Of a DNA stretch of 64,000 bases, positions 45,697 to 56,714 are shown piece after piece. Numbering within the stretch: position 1 is the stretch's first letter; each line of letters begins with the position of its first letter. The notes under the pieces are model-generated. The model was not told the DNA's origin. It worked only from the letters and a program-made list of their open reading frames with translations, and ran no database searches. The stretch comes from Isoetes taiwanensis (lineage: Eukaryota > Streptophyta > Lycopodiopsida > Isoetales > Isoetaceae), in assembly GCA_021234155.1 (NCBI GenBank), contig JAJEKV010000096.1, forward strand, positions 1,372,010-1,436,009, read 5' to 3'. Position numbers and translations under genes: made by a program.

Positions 45697-46226
45697 TTGA
45701 GCACTGTTTTTTCTTGTGTCACCATCTTCGACTTGCTTGGCAGTGAGCCTTTTCCATGGTGACTTGAATAGTCAGCAGGTCCTATTGTCAGTCTATCCTA
45801 GTCCTTGGGACAAGTTGGCAAAGAGGGCTTTCCACTTAGCATCTGCTTGGATCATCTGGTCCATCTGGAAGAGACAAAATCTCCTCATCTTCAAGGGACA
45901 GGTCTTTTCAGATACGCAAGTGCTTAGCGATGCTCGTAGTCGCATTGTAAAGGCGTATAAGTGTTCTTTCTTAAAAAAGGATGACGTCAAGAGTATCATT
46001 TGGGAGTGATATCTTTAGATTCAGACTTACTCATAGCAAACAGTTGTGCTCGTGGTGATATATATTCTCTGCTTTTCTGTGTTATGTATATGGTGGGTAG
46101 TGTTGCTCTAGTGGACATCTTCTCCACTGGGTTTTGAGTCCCCCATGTACTCTTTGTATTCTTTTGAGTAATAAAGGTCCACGTTCATAAAAAAATAAAT
46201 AAATAAATAAATAAATAAATAAAAGT
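45660..46226 (+). mobile_element. L1-type LINE 3' end, with (AAAT)n tail
   Basis: It begins with the zinc-type C-terminus (CMQRNETIEHCFFLCHHLRL), then shifts frame into KRAFHLASAWIIWSIWKRQN, typical of the last part of plant L1 ORF2. It has an AATAAA signal near 46171 and ends in (AAAT)n at about 46189-46224. It has lost endonuclease and RT. With the minus-strand ORF1 fragment to its left it could be a single 5'-inverted insertion. Confidence 0.75.
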
Positions 46227-48512
46227 TTTGAAAATGAATCACGTTAAGGAACCATTAATCATGTCAAAATCCATAAACAAGCATACGAGAAAATATATCA
46301 AGTTCAATATGATGCAATAACTGGGCAAGCCACCCATATGAAATGATCATAAGTGAAGAGACGAGGAAGAACATCCGCCTAGTGGGGAAGAACATCCATC
46401 CAAACAACACAACAAAGAAAATGGAGCGGGGAAGAACGTCTGCCTAGTCGAAAGATATCAAATGCAACTAAGACAGGGAAGAACATCCGCCCATAAACTA
46501 CCAACGAAGGAAACATAAACAAACAAGGTGAGGAGAAACGACCACACATTTCAAGTACATTGCAAAAGGGCATGGGAGGGTGGGAAAGTAGGAAGACAAA
46601 ACACAAAAAGAAGGAATGCTCAAGAGGAAGGCCGATGATGAAATCCTAGAACTGATGAAATATATAACCTGTAAAAAAAAGGTCTCATGGGAAAAAATAG
46701 ACGTTCCAAAAAGGGCCCGCCTTCTGGCCGAAAGAAGAGGAATACTCCACCTTATAAACCCTAGGTGCAATGGTAGATGGTAGGAAAAACTTAGCGAGAA
46801 AAGAAAAGATGAGAAGCAAATCAAGACAAATGGAGAAAAAGAAGTCAACAAACATCAAGAAAGAAAAAGGAAAAAGAGAATGGAAAATAACAAAGAAATA
46901 TAAATGGGATGAAACCTCCAATGGGACCCATTCGTAGCTACGAGGACATATAGAGAAAGGCAAACATGAATGTTATGCAAGGAAGAACAGATACTTAGTA
47001 TTGACCAAAAAGCTAAAGTACTGCATTGCCCGAGAAAAAGAACCAAAGGACAATTGGATTGTAGATGCCAATATACACAGTACACATGCACTGCCTTGGC
47101 CGTAGGTTATAAAGAATGTATCATTAAATGGGTTAGTGCACAAGAAAACGTAAACTATTGAAATGGCATGAAAAATAAACGTTATTGGAAGTGTGAAACA
47201 TAAGCAAAAAGGGATGAAAGTAAATCAAACTTACGCCTCAATAAATAATACCTATACATGCCTGTTAATACTACTTTGAACCTACGTAAGATGGAGCCAA
47301 TAAAAATATAGAAGAATTTAAAATCATAGTAAAAATGAGCAAGGTCAAAGTCGATATGATATGAAGGAGGTTTAGACAATGCAACCTAGTAGCTTGAAAC
47401 CAGAACATCAAGTTCGATGGGATGGTAAAGCATGACACAATTTGGGACCCGATATCGAGCTGTCACAACAATGTTGGCAGACATATGCATACTAGCTTTT
47501 CTACTAAAGATGAAAAAATCCAAGAACATAACTTACATCATAGCTAAAGGGACAATCAAAGCACCTATGTATTGTATAGTCTAATGCGAAAAAGTTTTAA
47601 AGCACCTCTATATTGAAATGGCCAATAGACATAGCGAAGAAGATATATAGCACATAGACAATGAGAAGAAGGTTAGCAAGACTAATGCAGGGAGTATATC
47701 ACAAATAGAGGCAAAGCCAGCTTGATGAAAACATTTTGAGGTCGACCAAGGCGAGCATAAATTAGCCCAATTGAAATGATATGTGAAAGATTTGAATAGT
47801 ACAAAAATGATCTAAATTTATGTGAAGCTATAAAAAGGATATCAAGTCAAAAACATAAAAACGATGTCCAAAATCGTTGCCTAGAATGTTGAAGTATGTC
47901 AAGTCAAAAGCATAAAATGATTTGCAGAACTGTTGACTAGAATATTGGAGTAACCAAACATCGGATGCCCACAAAGAGTATGAGATTAGTATAGTTGAGG
48001 CAAGAAATAGTTTAGCAGTCCTGAATATCCCTTTCCAAACATTAATACAAGGAAGCAAATGAATGGAGATAAACTGGCAACAATTATAACATGATTTACA
48101 AATGATGGAAAACCAAGAACAACTCTTGTTGTTGTTGAAAATTACAGATCGAAAAATCTGGTCTTATCCATTGCAGGAGAAGTAAATATGGACTTGAAAT
48201 CTACTAAGCTGCACAACAAAGACAAATTTGCTTAGGAACTGTTGGAGAGAAAATCGCTTAGGACCTGTTGGAGAAAAACAAACATCCAGCATTAATATAA
48301 TATCTAAGATGAGAGTTTGAATAATATGGTAATCGTTTATAATGACGTGGCATAAAAGTAACTAAAATTAACGGTCGGTGAACATTAGAAATAAAAGAGC
48401 AACGTGGATTAGCAAATGCAATTTACAAGCTTAAAAAACAAATAATAGATTCGACTGGGGAGAGTATAAAATAATAAAGTGTGGTAGGGAAAATGTAGAA
48501 AGCAAAATGTAA
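46227..48512. other. no gene recognised; AT-rich with short repeats
   Basis: The phrase GGGAAGAACATCCGCC recurs about four times at 46363-46495. An imperfect ~72-bp duplication built on GTCAAAAGCATAAAA lies at 47845-47960. ORFs here are chance. Confidence 0.45.
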
Positions 48513-48655
48513 GAGGATAGCGTCGATCCGAACCCTCGGATTGCCATTCTGGGCAGGGACAGGCCATTATATAAGTACACTCCATATTTGAGGCCGGTTA
48601 TCGGCGTCTTCTCACAGCAGCACTTCTCTCATTTCCCCTTGCTTCCCTCCCTTCT
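48513..48655. repeat. dispersed TATA-containing block, copy 1
   Basis: About 143 bp align with 52858-52998: GCCATTCTGGG, CCATTATATAAGTA, GAGGCCGGTTATCGGCGTCT and CAGCAGCACTTCTCTCATT are shared. TATATAAG resembles a core promoter, suggesting an LTR or element promoter rather than a host gene. Confidence 0.8.
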
Positions 48656-48933
48656 CTCTTGTTCTGAGACTTCTCGATTCAATCTTCTTTTAGATGTTGC
48701 ATGCTGGTTGTACTCATGAATTTTGATGGTTTTGCTCATTATGGCAAAATTGAGATGACAGATGGTTATCATAAGACTATGTCTGAATTAGTTTTAGTGC
48801 GGCACTGTATTTAAGTGGGAATTAGCTTACTATGGTTGTAATATTGCCATTGTGACGTTTTTCTGTTATTGTTATCATAGCATTTTTCTGTTTACGTCAT
48901 GGAAATTGGCTTGGTTGATCTTGCATGTATGTT

Positions 48934-51115
48934 TTTTTTTTTTTTTAAGAACTGTGTCATCAATATATTAAAAGAATGGTAATGTTACAAAGCAAGTGAG
49001 GAGGAAGGAGAACTGCCCCAAAGAGACAGCGATACCTCGACACTCCACAACAAACTCACAGAAAAACTGCAACTCTACCGCTGTACAAACCGACCATCGC
49101 CATCTACAACACCCAAGAAGTCCCGCCAAATGGCAAACTTCCGCTCTACTACTCCCCGAACACCGAAAGCTTTGAAATAGCTTGTACCGAAGTCGAGAAT
49201 CGAGAGGCCGCAGTCGCCAATCCCCTCGAAAGATCCACAACCGCCGCCTAAATCAGCCACACCAACCAAGCCACGCGACAGATGCAAGGCTTGCCGCCGC
49301 AAGAGCGGCCAAGCACCGATACACATGAAGCAAAGAATCACGGGCTAGTCAATCTCACCAAACAGAGCCCTAACCCAATCCCGTGCAGCCCGCAAGTGAG
49401 GGCATAAAACCGCATAATGCTCCACAGCCTCAATGATGAAGGCCACAACAAGGGCGTAGAGGACTCACACCGCCTAAACCAACTCACAAGGGCATTCACC
49501 CCCGATACACGCGGTGCACCACCGCCACGCGAAGCACCTAACCTTCGGTGGGGGGGAAGTGAGCTCCATGTCCACGCCCAAACGGAGCGCCATCGAGAAC
49601 CCGGAGCCGCAGAGACCACTTGCTCAAGGAGGCAAGTGTCATGAATAGCCAGCACTTAAGAAGACCGCACAAAGCAAGAAGACACAACATCCGATGAACC
49701 TTCCAAACCTGCACCACCACATCATCCCGAGGGACTATAGGTATGTGTAGCGGAATACCCCCGCCACGTGCTCCCGTGATAGCCCGGCCACACCCCTCGT
49801 GCAAAAGCGAGCTCGAAAGAACTCCCCACGGCTAGCTGACCACCCCAATACCAATCCTCCAAGGTGAGCACAAAGAGCCGCCTCCAACGGGCCTCACACC
49901 GAGCATGCACGTGGCGCCAAGGGCAAGTGCGCAGGGGTAAAGGAACCCACAAGAAAGGAGAAGAGTTGGTGATAAACTGAGGCATAATCTAGCTGGAAGA
50001 GCACACGCACATGATTCCAAGCCCACAACACTCCTGTGAGAAAAGGGGATGCATGTGGGAAAGGCCGGAGACCATACAACAGTGCCCAGGGCAACTCCAC
50101 ATGCACAGACGGCTTCCCAAACGCCACACAATGGCGAAGAGACTGCAACAACAGCGCCACACCAGGAGAAGATGCTCCATCCTGCAGAATGCTCCAAACA
50201 AACTTGGAGACCAACACCTTACTATGCAGTGCTAAATCCAGAATGGCCAAGCCCCCATCCTCCCGGGGGCGGAGACACTTCCACCAAGCCACTTTAACAA
50301 CCGCCCCTTCATCATCCCCGCCCCACACAAAATTTCGAACAATCTTATCCAAAGCATGTATCTTACCCTCAGGAGCTAGCATCGCAGATGCTGTATACAC
50401 ATGAGTGCTACAAAGTCGACTTGGCAATAGTGATCCTACCGCCATGGACAACTTGCTACCCTTCCACCAATTGAGGTGTTTTACGCAACCCCCGCAAAAA
50501 TCTCATCCCACACCCTCCCCATGGAAACATCCCCTCAAAGGGAATACCCAACACTTAGTACACACATTACCCGGAAGCACCTTCCAAGGGAATAGAGCCA
50601 AACAAGGGGAGGGCGGAGTCACCGGGCCCATAATGCGGAGCACTTACCCCAATTCAGCGTAATGCCCGAGGCCAAGGAGAAAGTATCCAACAAATCCTTC
50701 ACATTCTCGCAAATTCCTCTCTTACGCCACCAAGAAGAGGAAAGTGTCATCGGCAAACTGGTTAATAATCTGCTGGCTACCATCCTGCATCCGAAGCCCA
50801 TCCACCACTCCCTCCTCCACCGCAGCCAAAAACAATCGAGACAAAGCCTGCCGCCACAATCGTAAACAAAAACGGGCAAAAGCACCCCCGACGCACCCTC
50901 TCGCCTAAGGAGAAAAAGGCGAGGGTTCACCCCGCACACCACCGTGAGCGCGGCTTGCGACCTATGCGGCTTCATGATCGTCTCGTAAAGCGTGGACCAC
51001 AGCCCAACGCTAACATCATGGCAGACAAGAACTCCCAACGGACACTATCGTAAGCTTTGGGAAAGTCAAGCTTAAGATAGGCAATGCCTTGCCCTGTTCT
51101 TCTGGCAGAGAGCTA
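48934..51115 (-). mobile_element. 5'-truncated L1-type LINE with poly(A) and TSD
   Basis: The element reads on the minus strand and ends in a T-run on the plus strand (48932-48946). The flanks share CATGTATGTT at 48924-48933 and 51116-51125, a likely 10-bp target duplication. It starts within RT (AYLKLDFPKAYDSV near 51085) and continues through LDTFSLASGITLNWGK and LDKIVRNFVWGGDDEGAVVK, then VAWWKCLRPREDGGLAILDL, as in plant L1 ORF2. Frames change often after 49900. GC content is clearly higher than its surroundings, which suggests a distinct family and a fairly recent arrival. Confidence 0.85.
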
Positions 51116-51125
51116 CATGTATGTT

Positions 51126-52843
51126 GGCAGAGAGCTACAATATTTTTGGTATTCGAATTCCTAGATTTTGCATATAGCATAGCAGATAGATACAATCCTT
51201 CTTAGGGAGTTTCAGATCATATTGGGCCGTTGGGATCTTGATCTTCAAGGTTTTCGGCGATGGGGGCGAAACCAACAATTGACATGTAATGCAACTCTAC
51301 TGGATAGAAGCACAGTTCTAGCTAGGACGTCAGAGCAGGTCAGCTTTCAGCTGATGGAGCATCGAATAAGATAGGACACTTAACGGCTATGGTACCCGGA
51401 CTTTTCCTTAGCAATCTTCGGGGTTTGCTGAGTGATCTGCATTCCACCATGACCTTTTTCCGCCTTTCTTCGATTTGCCATGACAAATTTGGGCAGGCTA
51501 TCTGGCCGTCTTTGCAGGTTCTTCTGGGCTGCATATCCTTCTAACTTACTCCTGCCATCGATTTTTAGGGGGTCTTGAACCATCCTTCCGTGTTTCTGAA
51601 CCATCCCTTCCTTCCGAGCTTTCTGGACCATCCCTTTCATCCGAATTTTATGCTGCATCAGCGCAGCTTCCCTCGATTTTCTGGGCAGACATTTTGCATA
51701 ACATGCGTCTAACTCAACCTTGTCCATTGCTTTCGTCATACTCCTCGTTTTCGGGCTTATATTCAGGGTTTTTAACCTTCCTCTTGACTTTGTGCTCCCC
51801 TGTCTACAAACTCCACCTCAATCTCGTTCCTCATTCTAGTAAGTACGCTTTATATTGTGATATCTATTCATAGGTTTCGGCATATCAATTCTTTTTATAA
51901 CGTCTTATTTCAAAACTATTGCTTCTTTTTATGTCCCAGTTTCACATTGCTTTTCAAATGTGTCGCATTGCATTTTTTGTCATAAAGTTGTTTATTTGGC
52001 AAAATTTAGTTTACATAATTTTTTCTGTCGTCGTTTTTACGATTTTAGGCTTTTCAGGAGGTAGTCTTGCCTCATAATCATATATCATTTCACATTTTTC
52101 TGGTTATAACGTATTTGCATTTGGCACTCCATTGTATTTTTGTGACATGGGTTCTCTATTGGATACATTCTCGATTTTGCGTTCTCATTTTTCTTGTTAT
52201 GACATATTTGCGTTGGCATTCCATTGAGTTTTTATGACATGGGTTTTACGTTGGCTACATTCTTGTTTTACGTTGTCTGTTCTAGACTCATTCTCTATAG
52301 TTCTCATTTCTCCGACAATTAATTTCATGACCATTGATAACTCATTATGCTTTTGCGTTCCTCATCTTTTTAGTTCGTTCACACATAATTAGTTAACTTG
52401 CCCAGGATGCCCTTAATAGGTTGGGTTCTTTATTTGTTTTTTGGACTCGACACATCTTTTATTACATTATACAATCTCTTGATTTATCACAGACATGATC
52501 CATTGACACCGCCCTTGTCATTGACATTTTTTACATCCTTATTGCAGCCTTGTCACGATATTTCATTTTTGAATCCTTTGTTCTCGCTAGCCATATCACC
52601 AACCTCAAGCATTCTACTCTCACCTTGATCTCTCATCCTTCTTCTCCCTATCCTTGGCCATAACCTTATCTTTGCCTTGGATCGTGATTCATGTGGTTAA
52701 TTCTTGTTGCATTTGTTCCATGCCCGGCATTCATCTTTTCTCTCGCTACGGGATTCGCGACCCGACTCCACACTTGGACGTTTCTCAGCGGCTTGGCTTA
52801 TAGCTAAGGAAGTTCTCTAGTAGTCGGCCGGTTTTTGTGTTGT
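51126..52843. other. no gene recognised; one unassigned minus ORF
   Basis: A 119-residue minus-strand ORF at 51380-51739 is Lys/Arg/Gln-rich with a repeated GMVQK phrase and no known domain. The remainder (51900-52800) is T-rich with repeats such as GACATGGGTTCT and TGACATGGGTTTTACG. It may be the interior of an unclassified element whose related ends are the blocks at 48513 and 52858. Confidence 0.35.
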
Positions 52844-54138
52844 TTGCGAGTCCCTTACCAGAATAGCATCGATTCGAGCCCTCGGATCGCCATTCTGGGT
52901 AGGGATGAGCCATTATATAAGTATACATATTCGAGGCCGGTTATCGGCGTCTTCTCACAGCAGCACTTCTCTCATTGCCCCTTGCTTCCCTCCCTTCCCG
53001 CCCTGATTGCTTGGGCGCTTGTTTATTGATTTCCACATATGTTTCTGTTCATGCATACCTTATTGTTGTCCACCCCCCGGGTGTTTCTATAATCAGTTTT
53101 TTTACACCTACATGGTGCTGCGTTGTCCTCCATCTGTGGGTGATGCTGTTTATTTCCACCTTAAGGGTGACTCAAAATTTTTTTTTTTATCATGTTATTT
53201 CTTCCACCCGCTGGGTGATGCTTTTTCTCTCCACCCTCTGGGTGATGCTATCTTCTATTATGCCATGCATGTTGTTGTTGTCCTTAACTGTTAATGGGTG
53301 CCTTCTATGTGTTCCATTTTTTTTGCAGGTATTATGCTGTCTCACAGGCCGGTTATCGGCATCTTCTCATAGCAGCACTTCTCTCATTGCCCCTTGCTTC
53401 CCTCCCTTCCAGCCCTGATTGCTTGGGCGCTTGTTTATTGATTTCCACATGTGTTTATGTTCATGCATACTTTATTGTTGTTCACCCCTCGGGTGTTGCT
53501 ATAATCCGGTTTTTACACCTGCATGGTGCTGCCTTATTCTCCACCTGTGATGATGCTATTTATTTCCACCCTAAGTGTGACGCAAATTTCCTTTTTATCA
53601 TGTTCTTTCTTCCACCCTCTGGGTGATGCTTTTTCTCTCCACCCTCCGGGTGATGCTATCTTCTTTTCTGCCACGTATTGTTGATTTTCTCCTCATTACT
53701 AATTCCTCACGTCAGTTTTTTGGGTGCTTGTTGTTCTGCAGTTTGTCGTGCCGCCGTCATGCACGTTGTTGTTCTCCTTAACTCTATATGTTCCATTTCT
53801 TTTGCAGGTATTATGCCGTCTCGCAGATCCACTCCATCTTGCGTACGCCATCGCCCCACTTCCTTTGATTCTCCAGGCAACCATCCAAGGTTGTTGGCGA
53901 CCATTTCTCATTAGGGTTTTCCTTGAAAACCCGAAAGGGCGGGGTTTTTCATCCCGATGAGAAGTTGTCGCTACTACCCTTCTATATAGTCTATGCACAC
54001 TTTCTTCCTTATGGGGTAGCTCGACATTGTTCCTATGGTCAGCTCCCTATCTATATTATTCAAACATTGTATCCTGCTGCTGTGATGAATGACAAGCCTA
54101 GGCCGATTTTTCTGTTCCTTGCGAGTCCCTTACCAGAA
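52844..54138. repeat. unit flanked by direct repeats GCGAGTCCCTTACCAGAAT
   Basis: The phrase TGCGAGTCCCTTACCAGAAT, with related sequence upstream, occurs at about 52844-52864 and 54119-54138. Between them lie the second TATA-containing block (52858-52998) and a large internal duplication. This layout resembles LTR or tandem-LTR organisation of a non-autonomous element, but no primer site or coding domain is visible. Confidence 0.5.
52934..53830. repeat. 412-bp duplication with CACCC-N3-GGGTG hairpins
   Basis: The segment 52934-53345 recurs from 53346 to about 53830 (offset 412 at the start). Shared landmarks are GGCCGGTTATCGGC, TGATTGCTTGGGCGCTTG and TTTTGCAGGTATTATGC. Inside each copy, short palindromic units such as CCACCCGCTGGGTGATGCT and CCACCCTCTGGGTGATGCT repeat four or five times. 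Confidence 0.85.
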
Positions 54139-54139
54139 T

Positions 54140-56700
54140 GAAAATAACTATAGAAAATAGAAAAATCTTTCAGTGGGACATCGTTTAGAGCCATGTCAAT
54201 GGAACATCATAGGAAGAACAAGTATTTAGGTCGGCTCAAAGACTATAGTATTGCACCAAGTAGAGAAGGTATAGCAATCAGAGTGTGCACCATGGAATCC
54301 AAATAAGAAAAACCTTAAATAAGATCCCATTAGAAGCCCAGAGAATCTGGGCATTGATACAATGCAAGCTAGTTGAACCAAGAATTGCAGATGCATAAGC
54401 AAAACTTCATTCACATGAAAAGTATGTAAATAAACATGGAAGAAAATGGAATACGAGTTTAAAGAAATTTAGGAGTCAGTACGACTTTGAAAATAACATC
54501 ATCAACAACAAAATCGAAGTTACTAAGTGAAAATGCAACAGTATGGCATTAAGGCATAGCCCTGGGCCCTTTGGATTAAAGGCGCCAATAGATATGGAGA
54601 AGATTGTAAATAGACTAGTATGAAAACAACAAAATACTCCAGAAAAACTACAAGAAGAAACGCCAATATCCCACTCGATTCCATGGTAAAAAGATGTGTC
54701 ATACGAGCTATAGAAATGTATAAAGGAGAATCTCTCAAGATCAAGACGACCGAGAATGGATGCAAAAGGACTAGAATGAAAAATTTTATAAGAAGGTGTC
54801 GTATAAGCAAGAAACATGAACTTCCATGCAACTTCCAAGGTATTATCATCTTCAGCAAAATGAAGTCAAACACAAAGGGAGAGAGAAAATCTTGTACCAA
54901 ATCTATGAATGGGGCATGATTCACCGAAAACGTTATGAAAAGGCTAAGAATGTGGAAACACCCAGAATAAAACTATAGATTTGGGGCAAAAATATCTAGA
55001 ATTAAACTATGGTGTTGGAGTGAAAATGTTATGAGAGTACATGCTTCAATGAAAAAATTATGAAGGCAAAGACGTCTAAAACAAAAACCTTATGAGCTCA
55101 ACTCTAGAAACAAACGGTTAGAAATATGAAATATGGTCTTGGATAAGTTCAAACTTTGATCAATTAGAAAAAAAATATGATATATGGTCTTGGGAAAGTT
55201 CCAACTTGGGTCAATGAGACAACAACCTAAGGTCCAACTATATACCAAGAAGAAAGATATGAAATATGGAATCGAACAAAAAGTCAATTAGAATAAAAAT
55301 GCATATGATTTTAGGCAAGTTTGAATTGAGTTAATGAGACAACAACCTAAGGTTCAACCATATAATCTCGGAGACAATTGTTTTGATACACCAAAAGCAA
55401 AATAAAGAATGATGTAAACTGGCAACAACAGCATAAAACAGTAATGGATTAACTTTTGATAGCTTTGGAATGTACTGATCAGAATTCGAATTACAAAAAG
55501 AGAAGGTCGTTTGGCTATCAGAGGTCTTATGATATAATATACCTTAGGATATAAAAGGTTACGAATAAAATATATCAATATGTTTAACAACATTGAACGA
55601 TATGGTGGCTATAATAAGTCTGAAAACAAAGGGAGGGCAGTGCTGATTGGAGATCATATGCTCTAACAACTTGCACTTACATCTACACGACCAGGAGAAG
55701 ATCAATGGAGCTCTTTAAATCTATGGAGATGTGGCCATGCCGTGGTCTGCTTATCTGGGCACTGCATTAAGCAACTTGAAGCAAATTCGAAGAAAATTGC
55801 TAAAAAAGACTAGAACAAAAAACGAAATGATGGTATGAGCTAATTTAAAAATTAAAATCCAAACAACAAGTGACAAAAAGAAACGCAAAGAATGAAGACT
55901 CAAAGGGAAGCGATTGTCTATTGTTAAAAGGCGGGTTTCAGACTATCTCCTGCAAGCAAAGAGTGAATTGAATAGGTTAGACAAAAAGTCAGCCATAGAA
56001 CCATCAAAAATAAAAAGGAAATCTTAGGTAATGGTTCTAATCTAAAAATAAAAAGAATCATTGAATGCCCAAAAAATCTCCGTATAAAATGGGTCTATCT
56101 ATCGAACAATAGAAAGAATCATTCTTTGTATATTTTTGAATGATCCAGAATTATTAAATCATGGTCCACTATCCTGAAATGCACATGTTCGTTCACCTAC
56201 ACAAGGTCCACGCATTTGGTTTCATTATTTTCTTAGCTTTTTTCAGACTATGTTAGGTAAGAAGCTTCTTAATCGGATTCAACTGGCGCTCACATAATCC
56301 ATGTTCTTCCATCGCCTTAGCTTCCACTCTTACTTTTGCTTCCAAAAATGCATAAACCCTTATAAATTTGGTCATGCACTTTCAAGAAAAATGTCTCATC
56401 CAGCTTAGATTCAATGTCGAACAATCTGTTTGGGGACTTGTATATCTATATATTTTGAAATATCCTAGGAGCCATGAAATAGGTATGTGATTTTTTCTAC
56501 AATAGATTAGACTGTAACAAAAAAGGCTAGCATGAAAAAATCAACAGGACTGCTAGAAGCAGCCAAATCTACTCAGGCTGATTCTTGTTGTCGATTCATA
56601 ACCTGATGTGACGTTCCACGTATTGATACGGTATACACATGCATACTATGACACGTCACCAGGGTATAATTGGACCCTTATGGGTCGATAGGAGATAACT
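54140..56700. other. no gene recognised; AT-rich
   Basis: Chance ORFs only. Local repeats include ATGAGACAACAACCTAAGGT (near 55216 and 55335) and GATATATGGTCTTGG variants (near 55120 and 55175). Confidence 0.45.
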
Positions 56701-56714
56701 TGGGCTAACCTAAA

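Noticed and set aside
46379-47091. Phe/Ser/Leu-rich minus ORFs that look like membrane proteins
   Set aside because: They are complements of purine-rich low-complexity DNA with repeats; no start context, no splicing support and no family match.
52975-53626. Cys/Leu-rich plus ORFs across the 412-bp duplication
   Set aside because: The same peptides repeat because the DNA is duplicated, frames shift between copies, and the composition follows the CACCC/GGGTG palindromes.
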